A stretch of DNA of 64,000 nucleotides from Curtobacterium sp. MCBA15_008 (GTDB lineage: Bacteria > Actinomycetota > Actinomycetes > Actinomycetales > Microbacteriaceae): contig NZ_MJGN01000045.1 in assembly GCF_001865065.1 (NCBI RefSeq), positions 54,542-118,541 on the forward strand, written 5' to 3'. A model generated the notes under the pieces. That model was given only the letters and a program-made list of their open reading frames with translations, ran no database searches and was not told the origin of the DNA. This document shows, one piece after another, positions 33,167 to 41,421 of this stretch (position 1 is the stretch's first letter; each line of letters opens with the position of its first letter). The position numbers were made by a program, and so were the translations under genes.

Positions 33167-34432
33167 TCACTTGGGGGTGACGTCGAAGTTCTGGTTGAAG
33201 ATGTCTTCCGGGTCCCAGCGAGCTTTGATCTGACGAAGCCGACTGAGGGTCTCGGCCGGGAACGCCTCGAGGAGGTGCTCTGCGTTATGGTTGCTCTCAA
33301 AACTGAGGTACATCCCGTCCATCAGCTGATGCACCGGTTCCCACGCCGAGTCGAAGTGGTCGCCGGGGGCCGTGGCGACAGCGGTCACCGAGAAGTTCTG
33401 GTGACGGTGCGCATAGGCGGTTGCGCTTGCTGAGACGTCATTGATGGCGCCGCCGACGGACCGGATCTGCACCATGTCAGCTCCGCCGCCGCGCAGAAGT
33501 TCCGCGATGCGCTCAGACAGAGCGTCGTCTACATGTGTTGCCAATCCGGTGTGAGTGCCCGCCGTCTGCTGTCCTGTATGCGGTTGCCCACTCGTCAGCG
33601 GGACGGCGGCATACGGGGTCACCAGAGCTCGTTGGCCAGCGAGACCAGGCAGTTGCAGGAACGACTCAATATGTGGGCGTGCAGCATCCACATCATCGCC
33701 GGCATACACGATCGTCGCCTGCGCGAACGGCGTCGGACCTCCGCCTGTGTAGAGAAACGCTGATACCTCGTTCGGTGCCTCTTCAACCGTCGCACCCCAC
33801 GCACGAAGGAAGCGAGCCATGTCACCCGGCTGGTACATGGCGGTCAGCTGGATGACAATTGGCGTCGCGGCGGCCTCAAACTCGAACGAGGTCACGATCC
33901 CCACGTTCGCTCCTGCCCCGCGGACAGCCCAGAACAGATCCGTCGACTCTTCCTCCGAAACGAGGCGCACCGAGCCGTCGGCCGTGACGAGTTCGGCACG
34001 GCGGAGACGGTCGATGGTGAGCCCGTGGGCCCGCCCCATCAGTCCGATTCCCCCAGTCGTGGCCAGACCCCCGACTCCGACGTCGCCGGAATCACCGGAA
34101 CTGAGAGCGAGCCCGTTCGAGTACAACTCGCGCGCGACCTGGCCCCATCGAGCGCCGGGGCCGATGCGAACGGAGTGACCACCGAGATAGTTGACGGAGG
34201 AGAGATTGCGGAGGTCGATGACGTCGCCGCCGTCGTTTGTTGCGACACTGCTGATGCCATGCCCGCCACTCCGAACCGCGAGGGGCCGGCCGCTGTCGTG
34301 CACTCGCGAGACCGCCTCCGCGACTTCACTAGCGGAGCGTGGCAGGTACACGGCGGCCGGGTGCCCTGCCCGTGAGTACACGTGCTGCAACTCCGAGTAC
34401 CCGCTATCAGCGGGACGAACGATTTCAAGCAT
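33167..34432 (-). CDS. FAD-linked oxidase, berberine-bridge-enzyme type
   Basis: 421 residues, ATG 34432 after GAGGGA. PCMH-type FAD-binding domain: PRSASEVAEAVSRVHDSG, VRSGGHGISS (the His that usually anchors FAD), RIGPGARWGQVARELYSNG, GVGGLATTGGIGLMGRAHGL. C-terminal BBE motif DPEDIFNQNFDV. A second flavin-linking Cys is not evident, so it is probably mono-covalently bound. Oxidises an alcohol, sugar or polyphenol with O2. Lies 11 bases after the SDR gene in a marR-SDR-oxidase operon. Confidence 0.88.
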   Translation of the reverse strand: MLEIVRPADSGYSELQHVYSRAGHPAAVYLPRSASEVAEAVSRVHDSGRPLAVRSGGHGISSVATNDGGDVIDLRNLSSVNYLGGHSVRIGPGARWGQVARELYSNGLALSSGDSGDVGVGGLATTGGIGLMGRAHGLTIDRLRRAELVTADGSVRLVSEEESTDLFWAVRGAGANVGIVTSFEFEAAATPIVIQLTAMYQPGDMARFLRAWGATVEEAPNEVSAFLYTGGGPTPFAQATIVYAGDDVDAARPHIESFLQLPGLAGQRALVTPYAAVPLTSGQPHTGQQTAGTHTGLATHVDDALSERIAELLRGGGADMVQIRSVGGAINDVSASATAYAHRHQNFSVTAVATAPGDHFDSAWEPVHQLMDGMYLSFESNHNAEHLLEAFPAETLSRLRQIKARWDPEDIFNQNFDVTPK

Positions 34433-34443
34433 GATTCCCTCGG

Positions 34444-35223
34444 TCAGTTCTCTTCGGAACCGGACTGCGGTCCCACGGCTCGGTCGACGAAGTAATGCAG
34501 CGCGGTTCCCGTCAACGGGCTCGTCCCCTCCACGAGCCCGGCGACATGCTCGCCGACCTGGGTGGCATCGATCCATCGCAGGTCATCGATGCCCGCCAGC
34601 TGGCGAGCTCGGGTGCGGATGACTCCGAGGATCACCTGGTAAACACGCGGTCCTCGACCTCCGAGTTCCGCGGCCAGCGTCAACGTGAGGGACTTCGTTG
34701 CAGCCGCGCTCAGCGCTACACCGGCACCACCAGGGAACGGCATGTCCGCGCTCATCCCGTTGAGTTGCAGCAGGGCACCTCGCGGCGCAGTGACGGGAAG
34801 GAATGCGCGGAACAGGCGAAACACGCTCGTGAGGTTGCCGTCGAGGAGCCGCTGCCATTCTGCATCGGTCAGGGCCAATGCGGGCTTCCGGCCCTGGTCA
34901 CCCCACGAGGCGACGGCTACGACGACTCCGTCAAACTTGCCGAACTCCGAAGAGAGTGCCGCAACATCGGACTCCAGCGATGCGCTCATCGCGTCAAGGA
35001 CGCGTGCGTGCATCGAGCCGGGCAGTCCAAGCTCCTGCATTCTCTGCGCGAGTTCCTGAAGTCGGCTCTCATCGCGTCCGGTCGCGATCACCGTTGCGCC
35101 TGCAGCGAGCGACGCTTGGACGACACCCTCGCCGACGCCACCGCTCCCGCCAACAACCACGACGGTTTTCCCAGCGAGGCGTACCTGCGGTGTAGTCCAC
35201 GTTCCAACTGTGTTCTCGGTCAT
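34444..35223 (-). CDS. Short-chain dehydrogenase/reductase, atypical active site
   Basis: 259 residues, ATG 35223 in an ATGA overlap with the MarR gene. Cofactor motif GGSGGVGEG; VVAVASWGDQG replaces the usual NNAG; the catalytic Ser region reads LQLNGMSADMPF, and the YxxxK motif is not visible (ALSAAATKSLTLTLAAELGG keeps only a Lys). It may be a catalytically altered SDR or bind NADP(H) for sensing. Middle gene of the marR-SDR-oxidase operon. Confidence 0.8.
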   Translation of the reverse strand: MTENTVGTWTTPQVRLAGKTVVVVGGSGGVGEGVVQASLAAGATVIATGRDESRLQELAQRMQELGLPGSMHARVLDAMSASLESDVAALSSEFGKFDGVVVAVASWGDQGRKPALALTDAEWQRLLDGNLTSVFRLFRAFLPVTAPRGALLQLNGMSADMPFPGGAGVALSAAATKSLTLTLAAELGGRGPRVYQVILGVIRTRARQLAGIDDLRWIDATQVGEHVAGLVEGTSPLTGTALHYFVDRAVGPQSGSEEN

Positions 35224-35711
35224 GCTCTGCTCTCTTCTGAGGTGTTTTCGTTCTGGTGGTCGAGACGGTCGACATGGGATGCCAAGGCCAGCAGCGCGTC
35301 GCGCAGGCCGCTGAGCTGGGCGGGGTCCAACGCTTCCGCGAACCATGTCTGAGCGGCTCGGAGGTGCGCCCCGACTGCGGCACGGTGGGCTCGAGACCCC
35401 GCTGGCGAAATCGCTATTACGGATGATCGGGCGTCGTCGAGCACGCCTGTTTTCCGTTCCACGAGCCGACGCTTCTCGAGCCGTCTGAGTTGGTGTGAGA
35501 GCCGGCTCGAGTCCCATCCGATGGCTGCGGCACACGTCGACGGACGCGCAGACCCACCCATCTCGACGAGGTGGGCCAGCACCGTGAACTCCGCTTCTGA
35601 CAGATCAGCATCCGTCCGAAGGTCGGCGCCTACACGCCGTCGCAGTTGCTCAGTGACGACTTGCAGTCGCTGCCAGGCGTCCAGCTCGTCGTCGGTAAGT
35701 CGTCTCGTCAT
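35220..35711 (-). CDS. MarR-family transcriptional regulator
   Basis: 163 residues, ATG 35711. Winged-helix domain at ~40-110: LSEAEFTVLAHLVEMGG, AAIGWDSSRLSHQLRRLEKRRLVERK, DDARSSVIAISPAG (wing). First gene of the minus-strand operon with SDR and FAD oxidase. A palindrome 13 bases upstream (35724-35741) is probably its operator, and the divergent hydrolase operon at 35948 may also be under its control. Confidence 0.9.
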   Translation of the reverse strand: MTRRLTDDELDAWQRLQVVTEQLRRRVGADLRTDADLSEAEFTVLAHLVEMGGSARPSTCAAAIGWDSSRLSHQLRRLEKRRLVERKTGVLDDARSSVIAISPAGSRAHRAAVGAHLRAAQTWFAEALDPAQLSGLRDALLALASHVDRLDHQNENTSEESRA

Positions 35712-35723
35712 GGCCGATACAAC

Positions 35724-35741
35724 TAGCTGACGCGTCAGGTA
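35724..35741. promoter_or_regulatory. MarR-type palindromic operator
   Basis: CTGACGCGTCAG is a perfect 12-base palindrome, extended to TA-x-CTGACGCGTCAG-x-TA (18 bases). It lies just upstream of the marR start, in the divergent region with the operon at 35948. Confidence 0.65.
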
Positions 35742-35773
35742 TTCCCGACCTCCCCGCGTCGTCGAAAGCCTGC

Positions 35774-35803
35774 GCAGCCGCAGCCGCAGCCGCAGCCGCA
35801 GCC
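35774..35803. repeat. Hexanucleotide repeat (GCAGCC)x5
   Basis: Five exact tandem copies of GCAGCC followed by a partial copy and then a CGG-rich stretch, in the untranslated divergent region between marR and the hydrolase operon. Copy number could vary by slippage. Confidence 0.85.
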
Positions 35804-35947
35804 GCACCGGCCGCCGGCGGCGGGGCGTAGCCGGTGCCGGTGCCGTACACGATCGCTCCTCCGGACACCACGGCGGGTGACCGTGACAGGGGCACGTTCC
35901 ACGACAACGACCGCAGTTAGCGTTGCCGCGACCAGAGAGGACCGGAC

Positions 35948-36781
35948 ATGACATTCATGGCAGACGACGTCGAGACGCAGTACGTCGAAGGCGGCTCAGC
36001 CCGTTTCGCGTACCGCAGATTCGGTACTTCCGGCGGAACCCCCCTTGTGATGGCCATGCGATTCCGAGGAACCATGGACCACTGGGACCCAGCGTTCCTT
36101 GATGTGCTCGCCCGCGAACGGGACGTCATCGTGTTCGACAACCGCGGGATAGGCGCCACGTCCGGAGAAGCCGGTGGCAGCATCGCTGAGATTAGTGACG
36201 GGCTGCTCGAGTTCCTTGACGCGCTGGGGTTGGCTCAGGTAGACCTTCTCGGTTGGTCCATGGGCGGGATGGTCGTCGCAACCGCGACGCTGGAACACCC
36301 AGAGCGAGTCCGCAGGCTCGTCTTCTCCGGCAGCACGCCGGGCACCATTGAAGGTCAGCCACTCGCGCCAGAAAAGGTGTGGCAGGTCGCTGGACGCGAT
36401 GTCAACGACGCCGACGATTTCCTCTACCTCTTCTTCCCTGAGACCGACGAAGGCCGTCGGCTCGGCGGCGCCTCACTCGAGCGCCTCGAGAGCCGTCTTC
36501 GGCGATCACACGCAGTCGTCGAGCCGCCCGCGGTGCTCGCCAGCGTGACAGCAATACGCACGTTCGGAGCGGGCGTGTTCAACCGCCTCAGCGAGATTGA
36601 ACTCCCAGTGCTGATCGGTATCGGCATTCACGACGTCATGGCGCCGCCGCACTCGAGCCTCCAGGCGACCTACGAACTGCAGCGAGGCAAAGTCGTCGCG
36701 TACAGCGACGCCGGTCACGCCTTCTTGTTCCAGCACTACGAGGACTACGGACAGGAAGTCCTGCGGTTCCTCGCGGACTGA
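35948..36781 (+). CDS. Alpha/beta hydrolase
   Basis: 277 residues, ATG 35948 after GAGAGGA (an internal ATG at 35957 is possible). MRFRGTMDHWDP at the oxyanion hole, nucleophile Ser104 in GWSMGGMV, IGIHDVMAPP acid region and AGHAF with the catalytic His. Cap motif DDFLYLFFPETDEGRRLG as in the paralog at 30896. First gene of a six-gene plus-strand run ending at 41346. Likely acts on an ester, lactone or C-C bond in the pathway served by the downstream redox genes; substrate unknown. Confidence 0.88.
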   Translation: MTFMADDVETQYVEGGSARFAYRRFGTSGGTPLVMAMRFRGTMDHWDPAFLDVLARERDVIVFDNRGIGATSGEAGGSIAEISDGLLEFLDALGLAQVDLLGWSMGGMVVATATLEHPERVRRLVFSGSTPGTIEGQPLAPEKVWQVAGRDVNDADDFLYLFFPETDEGRRLGGASLERLESRLRRSHAVVEPPAVLASVTAIRTFGAGVFNRLSEIELPVLIGIGIHDVMAPPHSSLQATYELQRGKVVAYSDAGHAFLFQHYEDYGQEVLRFLAD

Positions 36782-36860
36782 CGTCGGGCGCAACCCGCAT
36801 TCACCAGGGTGCGAGACGAGATCAGCGGCACACGCAACGATCGAAGGAACGGGATCACAG

Positions 36861-37508
36861 ATGCAGGTAGTTATTGCGGGAGGCCACGGAAAGGTGGCGA
36901 GGATCTTGGCGCGAGAGCTCGTCGCTGCCGGCCACACCCCGATCAGTCTCGTCCGCAACGCCGCCCATCGAGATGAACTCGTCAGCGACGGCGCCCAGGT
37001 GGCGGTCATCGACTTGGAACATGACGGCCTGGACCCGGTGGCCGAAGTTCTCGACGGCGCGGACGCTGCAGTGTTCGCAGCAGGCGCGGGCGGCGGCAGT
37101 ACCCCGGACCGTACCAACGCTGTCGATCGGGAAGGAGCCATCCTGTTTGCACAAGCGGCGAAGCAGAGCGGCGTCCCTCGCCTGGTAATCCTGTCCGGAG
37201 CTGGCGTCGATGATTACGACCCATCGTCAGAGGACTCGTTCGAGATCTACTGCCACGCAAAGTCAGATGCAGATGCGTTCGTACGCACCCTCGACATTGA
37301 CTGGGTGATCGTACGGCCCGACGGGCTAACTGACGGACCAGGTAGCGGACTCTTCACGGTAGCTGAGCAGGTCACCAGGCGCGGAATCGCGCGAAGCGAC
37401 GTCGCGGCCATCCTGCTCGACCTTTCAGTTGGGCCTAACCCAGGCCGCATCCAGTTTGAAGTCACCTCTGGCAACCAGCCGCTCCGAGCGGCCTTGGAGA
37501 CGCTCTAA
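36861..37508 (+). CDS. NAD(P)-binding protein, atypical SDR (NmrA/YwnB-like)
   Basis: 215 residues from ATG 36861. IAGGHGKVARILARELVAAGH is the GGxGxxG Rossmann motif of extended/atypical SDRs; VIDLEHDGLDPVAEVLDGADAAVFAAGAGGG and WVIVRPDGLTDGPGSG follow the family pattern (NAD(P)H-binding, YwnB/NmrA-like). No YxxxK. These proteins act as NADPH sensors or quinone/flavin reductases. Second gene of the 35948-41346 run. Confidence 0.85.
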   Translation: MQVVIAGGHGKVARILARELVAAGHTPISLVRNAAHRDELVSDGAQVAVIDLEHDGLDPVAEVLDGADAAVFAAGAGGGSTPDRTNAVDREGAILFAQAAKQSGVPRLVILSGAGVDDYDPSSEDSFEIYCHAKSDADAFVRTLDIDWVIVRPDGLTDGPGSGLFTVAEQVTRRGIARSDVAAILLDLSVGPNPGRIQFEVTSGNQPLRAALETL

Positions 37509-37605
37509 GCCAAGCAGCGACGTTGTGCGTCAGCCCGTCAGTAAAACTCCCTCAACCACCGCGCTCCCACAGAGCCGTGAACAAGGCCGCACGAGAAGAG
37601 ACAAC

Positions 37606-38244
37606 ATGCCTAGCGAAGACCTCACTCCGGGCTCGATCGTGGTCGCCTATCACTCCGGGTACGGCCACACAGCAGTCCTCGCAAAAGCTGTCGCCGAAGG
37701 AGCAAGCGAACGCGGTGGCGAGGTGACACTTCTCGACGTCACCACGATTGATGACGCAGCATGGGCGGCCTTGGACGCAGCCGACGCAATCATCTTCGGG
37801 GCACCGACCTACATGGGCGGCGCATCGGCCGAATTCCACCGGTTCGCTGAACTGACCGGCGGCCGCTTTTTCCGAAGCGCTTGGGCGGACAAGCTTGCCG
37901 CTGGGTTCACCAACTCCGGGTCGAAGGCTGGTGACAAGTCGAACACGCTCGGTTTCCTGCAGGCCCTCGCGGCGCAGCACCACATGATCTGGATCAACCT
38001 TGGCATGGCCGCGGGGTGGAACTTCAAGGACGCCGGTGAAGACGACCTCAACCGACTCGGATTCTGGTCAGGAGCGGCAGGCCAGACCCATAACGACGTG
38101 GCCCCGGACGCGATGCACGGCTCAGACATCGCGACGGCCGCGCACCTCGGACGCCAGGTCGCCCGCCAGACCGAAATCTTTATCGCCGGGCGGCACACGC
38201 TCGCTTCGGCCACAAACAACGAAATGGAAACGGTGAGTGCCTAA
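37606..38244 (+). CDS. WrbA-like flavodoxin-fold NAD(P)H:quinone oxidoreductase
   Basis: 212 residues from ATG 37606. YHSGYGHTAVLAKAVAEGA is the FMN phosphate loop; IIFGAPTYMGGASAEFHRF and AGFTNSGSKAGDKSNTL are the flavin-contact motifs of the WrbA/NQO group, and an aromatic-rich WINLGMAAGWNF follows. Carries out two-electron quinone reduction, avoiding semiquinones. The stop overlaps the next start by one base (TAATG), so it is tightly coupled to the MBL fusion. Confidence 0.85.
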   Translation: MPSEDLTPGSIVVAYHSGYGHTAVLAKAVAEGASERGGEVTLLDVTTIDDAAWAALDAADAIIFGAPTYMGGASAEFHRFAELTGGRFFRSAWADKLAAGFTNSGSKAGDKSNTLGFLQALAAQHHMIWINLGMAAGWNFKDAGEDDLNRLGFWSGAAGQTHNDVAPDAMHGSDIATAAHLGRQVARQTEIFIAGRHTLASATNNEMETVSA

Positions 38245-39524
38245 TGGATGTCCCTCGTCTTCACGTAGCCCGAGCGGCACGATTCGATCAGCCCGCGGCC
38301 GAGGTCTGGGCGCGCATCGGCAAGTTCGATGACGTGACCTGGATGCCGGGCGTTGACCACGTCAACTACCTCGAGCACGGCCGAGTTCGCGAGGTGCACC
38401 TCCATGGCGTGGGCTCGCCCGTCACGGAGCGACTCATCACGTCCATGGCGTGGGCCATGACGTTCACATTCTCCGACCCCGGATCCCTCCCCGTGGCGGA
38501 CTACCTCGCAACCCTTCGAATCCACGATGAAGGGGACGGGAGCGTGGTCACCTGGTCGGCCGAGTTCACAGCTCGCGGCGCTGAGAATGAAGCAGCTCGT
38601 TCGCAGATGGCCGGCTGGTACGAGGCATGCCTTCAAAACGCCGGCGGGGAGCTTCTCCCCCCGTTGTCGTTGAACGTGTACGTGAGCGACTACAAGCCCA
38701 TCAGCGGTGCCGTGCCGGAGTGGAAGTCATCCACCCCAGCTACTTGGCCCGCGAGCACCGCGACGCTGGTTGCGGGTGTCACCGATGCAGTCCTCATCGA
38801 TGCTCTCATCACAGTCAAGGAGGTCTCGGAACTCGTTGACTGGATCAAGGCCAGCGGCAAAAACCTCACGACTGTCTACGTCACGCACGGCCACGCCGAT
38901 CACTTCCTCGGCCTCGCAGCGGTCCTCGCCGCATTCCCCGGCGCGACCGCCGTCGCGCTTCCGGAGGTTATGCCGTTCGCCGACGAGCAGCTGAGCGAGG
39001 GTTACTTGGCTTACTGGGGATCACTGTTCCCCGGCCAGATCCCGGAAACGGTAGCCGGGCCCACCCCGATGACGTCGAACTACATCGATCTGGAAGGGCA
39101 CAAGTTGGTGCCGATCTCGGTCGGGCAGAGCGACACAGACCCGTCGAGCGTTGTGTACATCCGAGACCTGGACGCAGTCGCCGGCGGAGACGTCATCTAC
39201 AACGGGATTCACCTGTGGCTGGCGCAGACCGACGCGGCCAAGCGTGAGGAATGGGAAGCAGCAATCGACATGGTCGATGAGCTCGACGCGTCATGGGTGG
39301 TGACCGGGCACCGGGACCCTGCCGCTCAGTCGGACGCGTCAACACCGCTCATCGCTGCGACCCGTGCCTACCTTCGTGACTTCAACGCCTCGGTCGCGCA
39401 GAGCGACTCCGAGGAAGCGCTGGTGGCACAAATGCTAAAGCGTTACCCCGAACTCGGTAACCCTTACACGCTTACCGCTTCAGCCGCAGCCCAGTTCAGC
39501 AAGGACGAAGAAGCAACGGCCTAA
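38244..39524 (+). CDS. SRPBCC-metallo-beta-lactamase fusion, zinc site intact
   Basis: 426 residues, ATG 38244 overlapping the previous stop. Residues ~1-135: SRPBCC/polyketide-cyclase-type domain (ARAARFDQPAAEVWARIGKF at the start, VVTWSAEF near its end). Residues ~165-390: MBL-fold hydrolase with the full THGHADHFLG motif (His215, His217, Asp219, His220), GGDVIYNGIH and VTGHRD. One polypeptide thus pairs a ligand-binding hotdog-like cavity with a metallo-hydrolase. The paralog at 26460 has lost two zinc His. Probably hydrolyses or detoxifies a hydrophobic compound within the operon pathway. Confidence 0.87.
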   Translation: MDVPRLHVARAARFDQPAAEVWARIGKFDDVTWMPGVDHVNYLEHGRVREVHLHGVGSPVTERLITSMAWAMTFTFSDPGSLPVADYLATLRIHDEGDGSVVTWSAEFTARGAENEAARSQMAGWYEACLQNAGGELLPPLSLNVYVSDYKPISGAVPEWKSSTPATWPASTATLVAGVTDAVLIDALITVKEVSELVDWIKASGKNLTTVYVTHGHADHFLGLAAVLAAFPGATAVALPEVMPFADEQLSEGYLAYWGSLFPGQIPETVAGPTPMTSNYIDLEGHKLVPISVGQSDTDPSSVVYIRDLDAVAGGDVIYNGIHLWLAQTDAAKREEWEAAIDMVDELDASWVVTGHRDPAAQSDASTPLIAATRAYLRDFNASVAQSDSEEALVAQMLKRYPELGNPYTLTASAAAQFSKDEEATA

Positions 39525-39560
39525 GCCGTTCGTTTCATCAGCGTGATCAGAACCCAAGAG

Positions 39561-39574
39561 TCCGTTCCAACGGA
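39561..39574. promoter_or_regulatory. Small dyad TCCGTT-CC-AACGGA
   Basis: Perfect 6-base arms in the 98-base gap between the MBL fusion and the small gene at 39623. Could be an operator for an internal promoter or a weak processing hairpin. Confidence 0.35.
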
Positions 39575-39622
39575 TATCAACGACAAACGTCACTAACCTC
39601 AGCAATCCGAACAGGAGCAATC

Positions 39623-39925
39623 ATGTCTACCAAGGTCACCCTCATCATCGATAACCCGTCGGATGTCGACACGCTCGAGGCAGCAGTGCCGAGCATGCTG
39701 GAAGCAGCTGCACAGATCCCGAAGATCGTGCGAATCGAATCTGGGAAGGTCTGGCCGAAGGAGGACGGCTCGCCGACGCCTGCCCACCGCACGATCGACA
39801 TGTACTTCGAAACCTACGATGACGCGTCGGCAGCAGTCGCGTCTCCCGAAGGTGGAGAGTTCTTCGGACAGCTCGCTTCTGCTGGCGGGACGTTCACCGG
39901 CCTGTTCACGGACGTCGAACGATGA
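39623..39925 (+). CDS. Small ferredoxin-like-fold (EthD/YCII-like) protein
   Basis: 100 residues, ATG 39623 after AGGAG. VTLIIDNPSDVDTLEAAVPSML and MYFETYDDASAAVASPEGGEFFGQLA give the beta-alpha-beta pattern of dimeric alpha/beta barrels such as EthD, which often assist catabolic or antibiotic-modifying pathways. The stop overlaps the flavoprotein start (ATGA). Catalytic role unproven. Confidence 0.75.
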   Translation: MSTKVTLIIDNPSDVDTLEAAVPSMLEAAAQIPKIVRIESGKVWPKEDGSPTPAHRTIDMYFETYDDASAAVASPEGGEFFGQLASAGGTFTGLFTDVER

Positions 39926-41346
39926 CGGAGGACACATACGACCTCATCGTCATTGGCGCGGGAGCGGTCGGCGAGAACGTCGCTGACTATGCCCACAAGA
40001 GGGGCCTGCGGACGGCGATCGTCGAATCGGAACTGGTTGGCGGTGAGTGCTCCTACTGGGCCTGCATGCCCTCGAAGGCGCTCCTCCGGAGCGGGCACGC
40101 TCTTCGCGCTGCAAGCCGGCTTGGCGGCGCCAAGGAAGCTATATCGGGAGGCGTCAACGCTTCGGCGGTGCTCGCGCGACGAAACTCGTTCACCAGCGGA
40201 TGGAAGGACGAGGGCCAAGTGGCGTGGTTGAAGTCCGCGGACATCGACCTGCTCCGTGGCCGCGCACGTCTCACCGGGCCGCGCAGAATAGAAGTGACGA
40301 CGCCAACCGGTGAGGTGCACGAGTACGTCGCGCGCGGCGCGGTCGCGATCGCGACTGGCTCCCAACACGCGATGCCCGACATCGACGGCCTGGTCGAGGC
40401 CGCACCGTGGGGCACCCGGGAGGCAACGAGCGCGCAACGGGTTCCAGAGAGCCTCCTTGTCATCGGCGGCGGGGTAGCGGGTACCGAACTCGCTACAGCG
40501 TGGGCTTCGCTCGGCTCGACGGTGACGTTGGTGGCCCGTGGGCGGCTGCTTGGTGGCCAAGAGCCCTTCGCCGGCGAACTGGTGGAGAAGGGTCTTCGTG
40601 AGTTGGGTGTCGACGTCCGGGTCCGCACCGACATCGACCGAGTGACTCGTGACGAGAAGGGGATGGCGACGGCCTTCCTCAACGACGGCAGCGCTGTCAC
40701 CGCGCAGGAGATCTTGGTTGCCACCGGCCGAGTTCCCCAGACGAGCGACCTGGGGCTCGAAACAGTGGGACTCACTCCCGGCGATTGGATCGACGTTGAT
40801 GACACGATGCTGGTCGCTGGTACCGACTGGCTCTATGCCGTGGGTGACGTGAACCATCGCGCTCTCCTGACACACCAGGGGAAGTACCAGGCGCGAGCTG
40901 CTGGCGAAGCTATTGCGGCTCGCCTGCATGGAGAGACTGTCCGCGACACGCCCTGGGGTGCGCACGTTGCGACAGCGGACCACGCTGCGGTTCCGCAAGT
41001 TACCTTCACGGACCCCGAAGTCGCAAGCGTCGGCCTCACGGAACGTGAAGCCCAGGCTCAGGGCAGGAACATCCGCGCCGTCGAATATGACCTCGGAGCG
41101 GTAGCGGGGTCGGCGCTTCAAGCCGACGGGTACCAGGGACGAGCGAAGATGATCGTGGACGAGGACAGGTCAGTCATCGTCGGGGTCACCTTCGTTGGGC
41201 AAGACGTTGCCGAGCTGCTTCAAGCAGCCACCGTCGCCGTCGTCGGCGAAGTCACGCTCGACAGGCTGTGGCACGCGGTCCCGGCGTATCCAACAATGAA
41301 CGAAATCTGGTTGCGTCTGCTTGAGGCATACGGACGCCAGCCCTAA
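39922..41346 (+). CDS. Pyridine nucleotide-disulfide oxidoreductase
   Basis: 474 residues, ATG 39922. FAD motif GAGAVGENVADYA, redox pair Cys43/Cys48 in GGECSYWACMPSK, NAD motif GGGVAGTELATAWASLG, YAVGDVNH, and the dimer-interface end TFTDPEVASVGLTEREAQ and HAVPAYPTMNEIW. The ECSYWACMPSK form separates it from lipoamide dehydrogenase (CLNxGC) and from the RclA-like protein; it is the widespread uncharacterised 'dihydrolipoamide dehydrogenase family' type. Last gene of the operon, closed by a hairpin at 41381. Confidence 0.88.
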   Translation: MTEDTYDLIVIGAGAVGENVADYAHKRGLRTAIVESELVGGECSYWACMPSKALLRSGHALRAASRLGGAKEAISGGVNASAVLARRNSFTSGWKDEGQVAWLKSADIDLLRGRARLTGPRRIEVTTPTGEVHEYVARGAVAIATGSQHAMPDIDGLVEAAPWGTREATSAQRVPESLLVIGGGVAGTELATAWASLGSTVTLVARGRLLGGQEPFAGELVEKGLRELGVDVRVRTDIDRVTRDEKGMATAFLNDGSAVTAQEILVATGRVPQTSDLGLETVGLTPGDWIDVDDTMLVAGTDWLYAVGDVNHRALLTHQGKYQARAAGEAIAARLHGETVRDTPWGAHVATADHAAVPQVTFTDPEVASVGLTEREAQAQGRNIRAVEYDLGAVAGSALQADGYQGRAKMIVDEDRSVIVGVTFVGQDVAELLQAATVAVVGEVTLDRLWHAVPAYPTMNEIWLRLLEAYGRQP

Positions 41347-41380
41347 CGGGGAAATGCTCCGCTTCAAGCGTCGCGGGGCG

Positions 41381-41410
41381 CGGTCGGGATCCCGCAGGGG
41401 TTCCCGACCG
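41381..41410. terminator. Convergent hairpin terminator
   Basis: CGGTCGGGA pairs perfectly with TCCCGACCG, with an inner CCC/GGG around GCA. Sits between the plus-strand flavoprotein stop and the minus-strand stop at 41422. No clear T-run. Confidence 0.6.
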
Positions 41411-41421
41411 TGGCCCGCTTC

